Counted from the first letter of the stretch, positions 16,241-24,918 are shown. The stretch: 43,570 bases of DNA from Deltaproteobacteria bacterium (GCA_900299195.1 OMIX01000043.1:1-43570); one strand, 5' to 3'. Made by a program: numbers and translations. The notes: generated by a model not told the origin, from the letters alone.

Positions 16241-16930
16241 ATGAAGTTGCAACGCTTACACGCCATATTTCTAATCGGTTTAATTTTGAATCTCTTCCAA
16301 ATTTCCGTAGCCGAAGGGGATTCTAAAATTGAGAACTGGATTCAAATCAATCAAACGTTGAAATTGAATGATTCCTTTTCCTTGTTTACTGAAATACAAC
16401 CTCGAATTTCCTATTCTGAAGGAGAACTTGCTAGCATGATTGCAAGGCTAGCTCCGGTCTTTAACATCAATTCTCACCATCAGGTTGGAGCGGGTTTTCT
16501 GTGGCAAGGCAACTTTTCCCCCAGTGCTTCTAATGAAACCCGTTTATTCCTGCAGTATGTTGCGAACTACGCACCTTTTGAAAAAAGTAATTTCATTCAC
16601 CGGTTTCGGTTTGAACACAGAGCTTTAAGTACCACTTTGGATAAAGCTTATCGACTTCGTTATCAATTAAGAACTTTGCATTCTTGGTTTAGTGACAGTA
16701 ATTTAAGATTTCTATTGTCTGATGAAGTTTTTTTTAATTTGAACACTACCGCTGTTGCGGGACCCGTTTCGGGCTTTGACCAAAATCGATTGGTAGTAGG
16801 AATTAACTATATTTGGGCTAAGAACCTAAATAGTGATATCGGGTATATGTACAACCACATTAAAAAACCCAGGTCTGTTGAGAATCGAGATAATCACATC
16901 TTTTATTATTGTTTGAATGCCAACTTTTAA
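16241..16930 (+). CDS. DUF2490 outer-membrane beta-barrel protein
   Basis: 229 residues. A signal peptide (to ~SVAEG) is followed by alternating beta strands: ENWIQINQTLKLNDSFSLFTEIQPR, RLFLQYVANYAPF, FRFEHRA, RLRYQLRT and a final aromatic strand ending NANF, the pattern of DUF2490 and an outer-membrane C-terminal signature. It is the last gene of the operon, so it may provide an outer-membrane route for the pathway's product; this is inference. GGGATC lies upstream of the ATG. Confidence 0.8.
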   Translation: MKLQRLHAIFLIGLILNLFQISVAEGDSKIENWIQINQTLKLNDSFSLFTEIQPRISYSEGELASMIARLAPVFNINSHHQVGAGFLWQGNFSPSASNETRLFLQYVANYAPFEKSNFIHRFRFEHRALSTTLDKAYRLRYQLRTLHSWFSDSNLRFLLSDEVFFNLNTTAVAGPVSGFDQNRLVVGINYIWAKNLNSDIGYMYNHIKKPRSVENRDNHIFYYCLNANF

Positions 16931-17286
16931 ATAGGTGGATTTAAAACGGGCCAGATATCGATCCCACTGGCTCACATGGGTTAGTCACTAGATAAATTTA
17001 AGAAAATTAAAAAAACTAGGTCTACCGGCTTAGGCTTCGCCATGCGCCGTACGACCTGGTTTTTTATTTTTAGGAAAAAAGTTTTTGAAGTGAGATGAGA
17101 ACCTTTCTCGCCGTAGATAAGCCATAGCTTATCTGATGAAAGTAAAAGGTACGTCTTAGTTGTTTTTTGTTCGCTGTTCGATCCTTAGTCGGCGCATACC
17201 TCATGTAAACACAATCTCTGAGCTTGTTTTATTAAGGCACAGTGTTTGCTCCTTACTCAGACAACTTAACCAAGGAAATTAAGAAT
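16931..17286. other. Intergenic region of 356 bases
   Basis: It holds the terminator at 17014-17071 and, further on, a perfect hairpin GATAAGC/GCTTATC (17116-17122, 17127-17133) in DNA that I cannot assign to a gene. The rest presumably carries the promoter of the secreted peptidase-like gene; I see no clean -35/-10 pair. Confidence 0.6.
17014..17071 (+). terminator. Intrinsic terminator of the arsenic-type operon
   Basis: AACTAGGTC (17014-17022) pairs with GACCTGGTT (17053-17061) over nine positions (one G-T). An inner CGGC/GCCG and GGC/GCC give a long structured loop, followed by TTTTTATTTTT. It is 84 bases after the last operon gene. Part of the loop is shared with a sequence at 10651-10679. 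Confidence 0.75.
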
Positions 17287-18135
17287 ATGTTTTCTAAAGC
17301 AGTCGTTGTCTCTTTTATGGTAACGCATTGTTTTTTTGCCGGTTGGGCAGATCCCTCTCACGACACCTCTTCTGAAAAATCTAAGGGCACAGTCAGGGTG
17401 GTGGAAGCTAAAAAGGAGGGAGAACAAGAGACATGGACGGCTCGGATGGGAGAGACCCATTCCAGTTCGCTTTATCGGCAGCTTTTTATCTATTCAAAAC
17501 AGAAACTTTCCAATGTTGAGTTCTTAATAGGCGATTCCGAGAATTGGGAAAAAATGAAAGTATTTAAAAGCCCAAATCAGTTTGCTTATGGAACCGAGAT
17601 GTTTTTACCCTCGGCTCCCGGTCAAAAGTTTACTGTGAGAGGAACTAACTCAGAGGGTAAACGAATTACCGCACTTGTAACTGTAGAGTCTTCAGATGGT
17701 TTAAAGCTTTCAGTGAAGCCTATTAAAGAAGAGTCGATAGAAAACACGCCTGTCTCCACTGAAAATAGAACGAGTCGAGTGCTCCAGTTGGCACAAGCTA
17801 ATATCGGACGGACGGTAGGTAGTGGTGACTGTTCGGCTCTTAAAGGAGGGGCGCGCTTGGGGAGCCTAGGTGGAGGAGGAGCGGGTATCGATAAGTTGGC
17901 ACCGGGAATGGTGCTTCGGTTATCTCCGGGTTCTAGCTTTAGTGGCAGCATGGGAAGGTTTAATGTGAGCTCGAGTGGGCATTATATTGTTTTGGAAGCG
18001 ATTCGTCCCGACGGAACCTTTACTTTCCTCGACCAAAATTGGATGGGAGGTAGCAGCGCCGGAAGAAAAGTTCGCAGAGCTACTGGAAATTTTAGAACAC
18101 TCAATGGTTCAGCTACTATTTACAGTGGCGACTAA
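17287..18135 (+). CDS. Secreted CHAP/NlpC-P60-like cysteine peptidase or amidase candidate
   Basis: 282 residues from ATG 17287; a signal peptide (MFSKAVVVSFMVTHCFFAGWA) argues against the upstream in-frame start at 17242. Residues 35-145 form a beta-rich region with no recognised family. From 164 the protein resembles a papain-like CHAP/NlpC domain: NIGRTVGSGDCSAL with C182, GHYIVLEAIRPDGT with H232, and LDQNW with N251. Such domains cleave cell-wall peptides or amides. The fold assignment rests on motif order and spacing only. It converges on the pilin-Hint gene with an 11-base gap. Confidence 0.6.
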   Translation: MFSKAVVVSFMVTHCFFAGWADPSHDTSSEKSKGTVRVVEAKKEGEQETWTARMGETHSSSLYRQLFIYSKQKLSNVEFLIGDSENWEKMKVFKSPNQFAYGTEMFLPSAPGQKFTVRGTNSEGKRITALVTVESSDGLKLSVKPIKEESIENTPVSTENRTSRVLQLAQANIGRTVGSGDCSALKGGARLGSLGGGGAGIDKLAPGMVLRLSPGSSFSGSMGRFNVSSSGHYIVLEAIRPDGTFTFLDQNWMGGSSAGRKVRRATGNFRTLNGSATIYSGD

Positions 18136-18146
18136 GCACTGCTTTT

Positions 18147-20630
18147 TTAGGGCAGCGGTTTAACTTGTGTTTTTAGATGTAACTGAGTTTTGAGATCTCC
18201 AGTGGGGATTCCATTGGCCAACAGTAAATGTCCATAGTCTTCGTCAGTGTCCAATTCCAAATTCCAAACATCTTCTGGGGCTTGGTAATTGAGTTTTTTG
18301 ACACTTTTGACTTTTTTACTTTGGCGATCTCCAATCAAAACTGTCCCGGCTTTCAGGGTCTGGGTTTGTACCCAACCGGATGCAGTGAGAAAGGGATGAT
18401 CTTCTGTTACCACCACATCTTGGTTTCCATAATTTACCCGCCATAACGATTTTTTCTCAGGCCCTTTGACGACTTTTTTCACTCGAACCGGAACGTTATA
18501 AAGCGGATTAAGAACCCATTCGTCCGAACTAATCTCAGAAACTTTTCTTTCTGAGCCATCTGCCATTTTTATCGTGGTAGAACCCGCAAAGCATCCGCCT
18601 TGGCGATACATGCTTCGTTTGGTGTTAATCACAGAACACTGGCTATCCCGTTTGACTGCGTTGATGTCGGATGCGATTTTTCTAAGGTAATTGTCTCCAT
18701 AAGGCATCGAAAGGCCCACTTCAATCCAGTAAAACTGAATATTGGAGTAGGTGTTGGATTCATTAAATTCATCCCTTCCATCCAGTTTTACCCCAAAATG
18801 GCCCCCCGCTGATGAGGTTCTTTTTACCACCATGCAATAGTGTCCTGGAGTGCAAAGTTCATTGTGGTCTTTAATGAGAAAGGCTCCGGTGCCCGCGTAC
18901 TCATTGGTAAAATCTGCAGAAAAACCCACTAACGATGCAGGTCCGGAAGTGAGAGTGGCGGTGTAAGGGGAACCCCCAGCCACGTTCGTTCTAGTGTAGG
19001 TTTTGTATCCCATCGTGTAAATAAGATCGTCTGGGGCCACACCCACCCGTCCATCTTCGTCTCCTACTTCTTTAAAAACTGAATTGTTAGCAAAGAGCTT
19101 GGCCTCATAGTTGGTATCATTGAAGGGGCAACCTTGAGAATTTAAAACGACCGAATAGGGGTATTCTCTACCCGTGATCGATTTGACCGTTACTGTGAGT
19201 GTTTGAACTCCAGTTCCTTGTTTTACGAAGGGTTTTGAAAAAGTACGGTTATTAGCGTTGTCGGGTTGATCGGCACTATTGTTAAATTTTTTTGTTCTTA
19301 CTTTAAACTTTTTGCCCTCAATAGTTTTCTCCTCTTCAACTTCGGTGTACTTTCCTCGTCTAAACCCCGAGTTTTGACCGGGGTGTGAATTCACAACTAT
19401 TGATAGGTCAGCCACGGGTCCACCGAGAGGGCTATTACAGTCGGCAATGATATCGATCGTTTCGCCAGGCACGGGATTGGGCTGAGAAGCGTAAACATTA
19501 CAAATAGGCTCTAGCGGATAATCCACTTTCAAAGACATATTACAGTCGGTCGTCGCTCCATCTAAACCCGCAACTCGTGCAATGATATTCCAATTTTGTA
19601 TTCTGGGATTGGTGGGGTCGTAAGTTACTCCGAGTTGTCCCGTCATAGATTCACCCTTACTTTTAGGGATGCGGAAGGTAAATCCCGATGGTTTTAGAGG
19701 CTTCATTTCGCCATAACCACTCATCGCGTAACGATCGAAGCTGTTGTAATTGGCTTCAGTCCCATCGGGTAAAATGATTTTTGCGTTGGAGGTAACGCTG
19801 TCGGTTTGGATTTGAAAAACTGTATCGTAATCTCCTTGGGTAAAAAGAGGGATAGGCTGAGCCGAAATAGCTGAGAGCTGACAAGACGGGGTTGCGGGGG
19901 GATTGATAGGGAAAAGAGCTAAAGTAGATTTTGCCCCCGATTGGATTGAAAAAAGGACTTTGGCAAGCTTGTTAGGATTGCTGCTGTCTGCGATTAGCTT
20001 TTTAAATACGACTCCCGAGTCACTTAACAATTTATTGAGAGGAGCTCGTGCACCGGGAGTAAAAAGATCGAGCCGTTCAGTCAGCGATAAATTGTTGAAG
20101 TTAGGAAAGGAGATAAGTCCAGAGGGAACTTGAGAGAGGTCGGTTCCAGAGGGCTGTGCCGCAGATAGAACACTTCCTAAGCCCGAGCCATCGGCTAGGT
20201 AATTAACTACGTTGCAATCGTCAGGTGACAAGGCTTTTTTGGGGAACGGAGAGATGGCTTGGCAAGTTCCGCTGTCATCTTTGTGTCCTTGAACCCAGTA
20301 GAGCGCCACAAAGGTGTCCGAGGCAATTGCCGAGGGGCTCAGTGCCTTAAGCGTAGGCGAGGGCGCACTGCTCGTCATTTCGCTTGCCACTGGATAAAAT
20401 TGAGTGGACCAATCTGGTTTTAATTTTCCGTTAAGTTGAATTTTTTTATAGACCAAATCGGCTACTAAAGAGCTTTGACCCGAAGCCTGGGCTTGATTTT
20501 GAGCCGTAGCCACCGTTTTAGAAAACTGGCCGATTTGTGAAAGCATGACGGTAAGAGAAGCCAGACCCAACCCTCCCAAAATTACAACTAGGATCAACGC
20601 GTTTCCTTTGCGACTGGTGAGTGTATTCAT
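18147..20630 (-). CDS. Giant pilin-like protein with a C-terminal Hint (hedgehog/intein) domain
   Basis: 827 residues. The N-terminus RKGNALILVVILGGLGLASLTVMLSQI resembles a PilX-type class III signal and transmembrane helix (cleavage after G9), without the Glu5 of major pilins. Residues ~240-640 are beta-rich with Ig-like stretches (PNPVPGETIDIIADC). The final 148 residues start at C680: CFAGSTTIKMADGS, then VVTEDHPFLTASGW and DYGHLLLANGIPTGDL, the ordered blocks of a Hint domain. The C-terminal His-Asn plus nucleophile needed for protein splicing is absent, so cleavage or thioester chemistry is more likely than splicing. It is divergent from a pilin-like operon. Confidence 0.82.
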   Translation of the reverse strand: MNTLTSRKGNALILVVILGGLGLASLTVMLSQIGQFSKTVATAQNQAQASGQSSLVADLVYKKIQLNGKLKPDWSTQFYPVASEMTSSAPSPTLKALSPSAIASDTFVALYWVQGHKDDSGTCQAISPFPKKALSPDDCNVVNYLADGSGLGSVLSAAQPSGTDLSQVPSGLISFPNFNNLSLTERLDLFTPGARAPLNKLLSDSGVVFKKLIADSSNPNKLAKVLFSIQSGAKSTLALFPINPPATPSCQLSAISAQPIPLFTQGDYDTVFQIQTDSVTSNAKIILPDGTEANYNSFDRYAMSGYGEMKPLKPSGFTFRIPKSKGESMTGQLGVTYDPTNPRIQNWNIIARVAGLDGATTDCNMSLKVDYPLEPICNVYASQPNPVPGETIDIIADCNSPLGGPVADLSIVVNSHPGQNSGFRRGKYTEVEEEKTIEGKKFKVRTKKFNNSADQPDNANNRTFSKPFVKQGTGVQTLTVTVKSITGREYPYSVVLNSQGCPFNDTNYEAKLFANNSVFKEVGDEDGRVGVAPDDLIYTMGYKTYTRTNVAGGSPYTATLTSGPASLVGFSADFTNEYAGTGAFLIKDHNELCTPGHYCMVVKRTSSAGGHFGVKLDGRDEFNESNTYSNIQFYWIEVGLSMPYGDNYLRKIASDINAVKRDSQCSVINTKRSMYRQGGCFAGSTTIKMADGSERKVSEISSDEWVLNPLYNVPVRVKKVVKGPEKKSLWRVNYGNQDVVVTEDHPFLTASGWVQTQTLKAGTVLIGDRQSKKVKSVKKLNYQAPEDVWNLELDTDEDYGHLLLANGIPTGDLKTQLHLKTQVKPLP

Positions 20631-20796
20631 TTTCGGGTCCCTTCCTATAGATTATTATCTTCTTAACTATAACAAAGCCTGTGTTCGAGAGACTATGTAG
20701 CAATTGGGGATTTTCCTTCACAATTTCATGAGTCGCTAAAAAACTCAATAATTCAAAGGGTTAAATAGAGTAACTCAAAGTATATCGCTTCAGAAT

Positions 20797-20851
20797 AGCC
20801 CCTTTTCGTTGGGGGGCTCAATTGGAAAATCCAACCAACGTGTGACATAAT
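20797..20851 (+). promoter_or_regulatory. Promoter region of the pilin-like operon, with hairpin
   Basis: TTGGAA (20822-20827), 18 bases, CATAAT (20846-20851) is a fair sigma70 promoter 37 bases before the ATG at 20889. Just upstream, AGCCCC (20797-20802) and GGGGCT (20813-20818) form a hairpin that may insulate or regulate the divergent genes. The 258-base gap holds nothing else I can name. Confidence 0.45.
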
Positions 20852-20888
20852 AAGGTTACAGCCATTCAAACTTAATTGAGAGCTCTTC

Positions 20889-21785
20889 ATGAAAATCAAC
20901 GTAAAGGTTATTCTTGTTTTAGTGGGAGTTGTATTCATAGGTGCGTTAGTTCTAAGAAAGAAACGGTCAAGTTTAGAAACTTTCAAACCGGAAAACAAAG
21001 TTGCCGAGAGTGCTCCAGCGGCACCTAGTCCCGAGATCTTAACTCCTGAGCAGGTTCAGGCTCTGCCCCGATCCCAAGGTAACATTCAAACTATCGTTCA
21101 AAGAGATAAAATGGAGAAGGCCGTCGGTTTTAAGCAAATGCCGCTGACTGTGGAAGGCGGAGAGGCAAAGCTTAAAGTGGTTCTTTCAGTCAAACCCGTC
21201 TGTCATCCCGGAGATGCGGATGCTTTTATTCAAGACCTTAAGGCTGAGCCTTCTCATAAAATTTTGGCCTCTTTAGAGGAACTCACCGGAAAAGAACGAA
21301 AAATCTCCTGGGAAATTCCTAAAACTATTTTTAAAGATGGCAAAGCTGAGAAGGTGTTTCAGATTCCAGTGGGACCGGATCCTGTCCAATACGGTTTTTT
21401 TATTTGCACTGCAAAAAGTCGCGATACTTTTTGTGGGGACAAACCTTTGAAGGATGTGAATGAAATTTTTACAGAACACATGAACAAACAACCCAATGCG
21501 GGCAAAGAGCCCCGAAATATCTTTTTCCAGTATTTTCTGGTCGATGACAGGGGAATATCGGGTCTAACTCACATCCCCAAAGGCCCGGGTAATCCTATTT
21601 TTGATAATCTAAAAAAGTATGTTCAAGATTCTAAAATCGAAAGCAAGCCTAACCATGAAGAAATTGAACTGGTGAAAAAGGGGCTTAAGGCCAATAGTTC
21701 TTTGCCGGCGGTCTTTGATAACGGAACTTTAACCTTAGTTCTTCCTAAATTTAAGGAGTCTGCATGCTTACCCGGCCCAAATTAA
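20889..21785 (+). CDS. Single-pass membrane protein of the pilin-like operon, unknown family
   Basis: 298 residues. The N-terminal helix MKINVKVILVLVGVVFIGALVL is followed by RKKR, so it is an inner-membrane anchor with the bulk in the periplasm. After a Pro/Ala-rich linker, a folded region follows with five cysteines (VCHPGDAD, FICTAKSRDTFCGDK and a C-terminal one). I recognise no domain. Its 3' end overlaps the next prepilin-like gene by 22 bases, implying coupled translation and a role in assembling or presenting the pilin-like proteins. Confidence 0.75.
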   Translation: MKINVKVILVLVGVVFIGALVLRKKRSSLETFKPENKVAESAPAAPSPEILTPEQVQALPRSQGNIQTIVQRDKMEKAVGFKQMPLTVEGGEAKLKVVLSVKPVCHPGDADAFIQDLKAEPSHKILASLEELTGKERKISWEIPKTIFKDGKAEKVFQIPVGPDPVQYGFFICTAKSRDTFCGDKPLKDVNEIFTEHMNKQPNAGKEPRNIFFQYFLVDDRGISGLTHIPKGPGNPIFDNLKKYVQDSKIESKPNHEEIELVKKGLKANSSLPAVFDNGTLTLVLPKFKESACLPGPN

Positions 21786-22489
21786 GAAAAGTTTTAAACA
21801 ATCGAGGGAACAGCATTTTGAATGGGATCGTGGCGACCGCCTTGATTGGGGTCTCTGCTGTTTTAATTTCAAGGGGATATTTCAGCGGTCTTAAATTTAA
21901 ACAACTGGTGCAACAAAAGGCCGGTCTGACGTCAGTAGAAGACGCTTTTGTTTCTGCTTTAACTCAAGCAGCATTTTACTTGCCCCAGCCTTTCACCACA
22001 ACGAACCCTCAATTGACTTCGGCTCAATTTATGAATCGCATGTTGGGAGGATCGGGATTAGATATTTTCGGAACCGGCACTGCTGTCATGTTTGATAATA
22101 CATTGGCCTCGAAGCTAGATAAATCTAATAACGCTAAAGCTGTCCGCGAGAAGTGTAACAGTTCCTCTTTTGCCCCTAAAGTCCCCAACGCCGCTTCCCC
22201 TGCAGAGTTTATTTTTTGCCTCTCTTTTAACAACTCGAATAACAGTGGTAAAAATACTTTTATGGGCTCAGATGCCGCATTTGCATTGGTCAAAGTGACT
22301 CTCAAGGGGAGGAATGGGACGCAACGAGAGTTATTGACGGTGGTTCCTACATGGCAGAGTTTTGTGAGTGACCCACAAAGGACAGGCAATTATCAGGCTC
22401 ATGTGATGTACTCTATTTACTGGGGGAGTGAGACTGGTGAACCCAATGTGTTCGAGAAGGCCGGGTTTGCGATTAAGGATTTGCGGTGA
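21764..22489 (+). CDS. Prepilin-like protein (minor pilin candidate)
   Basis: 241 residues. The N-terminus MLTRPKLRKVLNNRGNSIL continues into the hydrophobic helix NGIVATALIGVSAVLISRGYF: a basic leader ending in Gly and a hydrophobic stretch, as in minor pilins, though Glu5 is missing. The remainder is a Ser/Asn-rich globular domain with two cysteines. AAGGAG seven bases before the ATG lies inside the preceding gene. It is followed three bases later by another prepilin-like gene. Confidence 0.75.
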   Translation: MLTRPKLRKVLNNRGNSILNGIVATALIGVSAVLISRGYFSGLKFKQLVQQKAGLTSVEDAFVSALTQAAFYLPQPFTTTNPQLTSAQFMNRMLGGSGLDIFGTGTAVMFDNTLASKLDKSNNAKAVREKCNSSSFAPKVPNAASPAEFIFCLSFNNSNNSGKNTFMGSDAAFALVKVTLKGRNGTQRELLTVVPTWQSFVSDPQRTGNYQAHVMYSIYWGSETGEPNVFEKAGFAIKDLR

Positions 22490-22492
22490 TTT

Positions 22493-23182
22493 ATGCCAAG
22501 GGAAAAGAGGAGTCATTCAAAAGGATTCTCACTGATAGAACTTTTAATTGGGGGAGTGATCACTGGAATTTTAGTTGTGGGGGCAATACAATTTTTAGAG
22601 TCTTTAAGAACCTCTCAACAAGAGGCTTCTCTTAAGGCCCAAGCGGGGGGTGACATTGCTCTATTTAATGCCAATAGAAGAAAAACTTTAACCAAATTTG
22701 ACCCATCTAATGCGATCATTGCGACTCCTTTAAGTCTCACCATCCCCAAAACCATTGTAAACAGTGTTACTTTGGTCGCTAATATTGTTAATGAAGTTAT
22801 CACCGTGAATTGTGCGGCAGTTCCTGCCAACATGGTTGCCTCTCTCCCTGCCGGATATGATTGCGGTGGGGTTTGTGGGGCTGGAAGAGTGCCGGTTTCC
22901 TTCACGGTTAATGGAGGGGAAGCTTATCCTCCACGGGCTCCTATGGTTTTTCCCGATGGAACGAATGACAAATTAGCTGCTTCGCTATGTATCAACTATA
23001 ATCCAGGGGCAGGAACCTTAAGTTTAAGAACGACTTACATTATCAGAACCGATCCACGATGGAGGGGTACCCTGGATCCACGAAAGGACCGATTGGAATA
23101 TGTTACGGAGACTGCAGTTTTGGCAGTGCCTAGACCTCTTCCCCCTGGTCAAACTCGACCTCAAATTTTAGGGGAGTTCTAA
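22493..23182 (+). CDS. Type IV prepilin-like protein with canonical N-methylation motif
   Basis: 229 residues. The class III leader is textbook: SHSKG, cleavage, then FSLIELLIGGVITGILVVGAI with Glu5. A prepilin peptidase would cleave after G11 and methylate F12. The globular part (residues 60-229) has several cysteines and Gly-rich loops and no recognised subfamily, similar in length to PilW/GspJ-type minor components. It ends the operon; the downstream gene converges on it with a 21-base gap. Confidence 0.85.
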   Translation: MPREKRSHSKGFSLIELLIGGVITGILVVGAIQFLESLRTSQQEASLKAQAGGDIALFNANRRKTLTKFDPSNAIIATPLSLTIPKTIVNSVTLVANIVNEVITVNCAAVPANMVASLPAGYDCGGVCGAGRVPVSFTVNGGEAYPPRAPMVFPDGTNDKLAASLCINYNPGAGTLSLRTTYIIRTDPRWRGTLDPRKDRLEYVTETAVLAVPRPLPPGQTRPQILGEF

Positions 23183-23203
23183 AGAGGGGTCCCAAGAGAT
23201 ATT

Positions 23204-24745
23204 CTAATTAGGAGATAGGTTTTTCCACCGATCAGGAGTTTCCTTTAAAGCATCCAAATTGACAGAGGGTTGGTTCATTCTCTCGTCCACACCCAAAGTA
23301 TCTTGTGACTGACTTTCTGTTTTTAAATGAAAGCTACCCACATAAGCAACCCAAGTGGTTTGAGGATTCTTGTTTAAATATTCCTTGATAGTTTTAATCC
23401 AGTGCTCTTCACGTTTCTCTTTAGACCCATTTTTCTTTGGGAGATCAATCGCGATGGGTCTAATACCTTTAGCAGATAAACTTTTCATTAGCTCAAGTTC
23501 TCCTAACTTCAATTGAGCGTATCCTTGATTACGGCGAGTCACGGTGGTGATGAGTTTGTTAAGATTAACGGTCGTAGGATCTTTAAAAAAAGAATCCAGC
23601 AAAGGTTGTTCAGAGGTACGAAAGTGTTCTAAGAAAAAAACGGAAACACCCTTTTTCTTAAGTTCCTCAAGATGATGAATCAAAATAAAATCAGGCCAAT
23701 CCAATGCATGACCGGGATCTCCATAAAAAAAACCATTTTCAGAGTAGGGGAGTGGAAAGTTTAGATTGTTATGAGCCTTATCTTCATGGATCAGTCGACG
23801 AAAAAAATAGCTTCCTTGGGTTTTGATAAACTTTCCATCAATTTCCATGTGGGGATGAACGAAAAAATTAATCGGTCCATCCTGTGGAGTGGGAGTGAAA
23901 GTTAACTGTCGACCTCGAGTCAATTCGAAACGGTTAGCGGGGTGATGTCCAAAGTAGTAGTCTTTGGCTTCGGGGTGTTTCCAGGCCTCTGAAATATCAA
24001 CCGGAACCCATTTCCCTTGGGCTAGAAATTCGGCCCAGCAATGATAACCCTCGATTTCCCCCTCTGTTTTATCTGGGGGAATGGTAAAGCCTACCATGAA
24101 ACGACTCGGGATTTTAGCAGCTCGGGAGATCGCGATAAAGAGAGCATGAAAATCGCTACAATTTCCCTTTTTGACATCGCAAGCATAGATGGCATCTCCG
24201 CGGCCCCAGCCCACGCCACTTTTGTCGTATTTCATGACGGAGAGAACATATTCATAAATAGCGCGCCCTTTTTCTAGGTCGGTGCCTTGGCTTTTGGTGA
24301 TCTCTTGTGCCAGTTTTTTAAATCTCGGATCTAGGGGAATAAGAGGTTCGGCTTTTAAATACAGGTTAATATTTTTCTCCGTGTTTCGGTATTCCGATTT
24401 TTCAAAACGACGGACTTTGTAGTTAAAAGAAATTTTTTTTCCAGAATCATTGTGATCAAACCTAAAAAACACAGCTTGGTTTTGGAAAACCGGGTCTTTT
24501 GATTCTTTTCCTAACAGAGAACTGAATTGTTTTTGTGTCTCTACTCGTTGAAATACATCGGAATGAGCGGTTGGAATCCAAATTTCCCCTTTTTGTCCCG
24601 GGTTTAATGGGGGCAATGAAATAGAGTAGGTGAATTCAAAGAAATCTTTACCTGGAATGTAAAAAGGCGTTCCGAGAAGTAGGCGGGTGAGAAAAAATCC
24701 AATCAGAAAAAAAAATTTGTGATTCATCGTTGAAAGGTAACTCAT
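23204..24745 (-). CDS. Exported transglutaminase-core protein with ChaN/TraB-like C-terminal region
   Basis: 513 residues. An N-terminal hydrophobic export segment starts after M1 or M7 (24727); neither start has a clear ribosome binding site. Residues ~40-120 are beta-rich, then a transglutaminase/protease core: GNCSDFHALFIAISRAAKIPSRFMVGF with C196, EGYHCWAEF with H235 and VPVDISEAW with D250. The last ~180 residues (KKGVSVFFLEHF, RPIAIDLPKK, TWVAYVGSFHLKT) resemble the ChaN/EreA/Tiki-like fold but this is tentative. Such core domains are usually envelope proteases or amidases. Confidence 0.75.
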   Translation of the reverse strand: MSYLSTMNHKFFFLIGFFLTRLLLGTPFYIPGKDFFEFTYSISLPPLNPGQKGEIWIPTAHSDVFQRVETQKQFSSLLGKESKDPVFQNQAVFFRFDHNDSGKKISFNYKVRRFEKSEYRNTEKNINLYLKAEPLIPLDPRFKKLAQEITKSQGTDLEKGRAIYEYVLSVMKYDKSGVGWGRGDAIYACDVKKGNCSDFHALFIAISRAAKIPSRFMVGFTIPPDKTEGEIEGYHCWAEFLAQGKWVPVDISEAWKHPEAKDYYFGHHPANRFELTRGRQLTFTPTPQDGPINFFVHPHMEIDGKFIKTQGSYFFRRLIHEDKAHNNLNFPLPYSENGFFYGDPGHALDWPDFILIHHLEELKKKGVSVFFLEHFRTSEQPLLDSFFKDPTTVNLNKLITTVTRRNQGYAQLKLGELELMKSLSAKGIRPIAIDLPKKNGSKEKREEHWIKTIKEYLNKNPQTTWVAYVGSFHLKTESQSQDTLGVDERMNQPSVNLDALKETPDRWKNLSPN

Positions 24746-24918
24746 CGATTTTCAATTTTGGAGAAAAAAAATACCGTTGATTGAAATTTTTGTTTAAATT
24801 GGAATCAGGGTAAGGTTCCAAGAAGAACTCGTCTTCATAATTCGCCTACTGTATAGAACTTCTGCAAGTGAGTTTAGGCTCCAAAATAAAAAAAGCTTCC
24901 AAAAAATGCTAAAGATTT

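Noticed and set aside
18147-20630. Functional intein in the pilin-like protein
   Set aside because: The domain is at the extreme C-terminus with no C-extein and no His-Asn plus Cys/Ser/Thr junction, so protein splicing is not supported.
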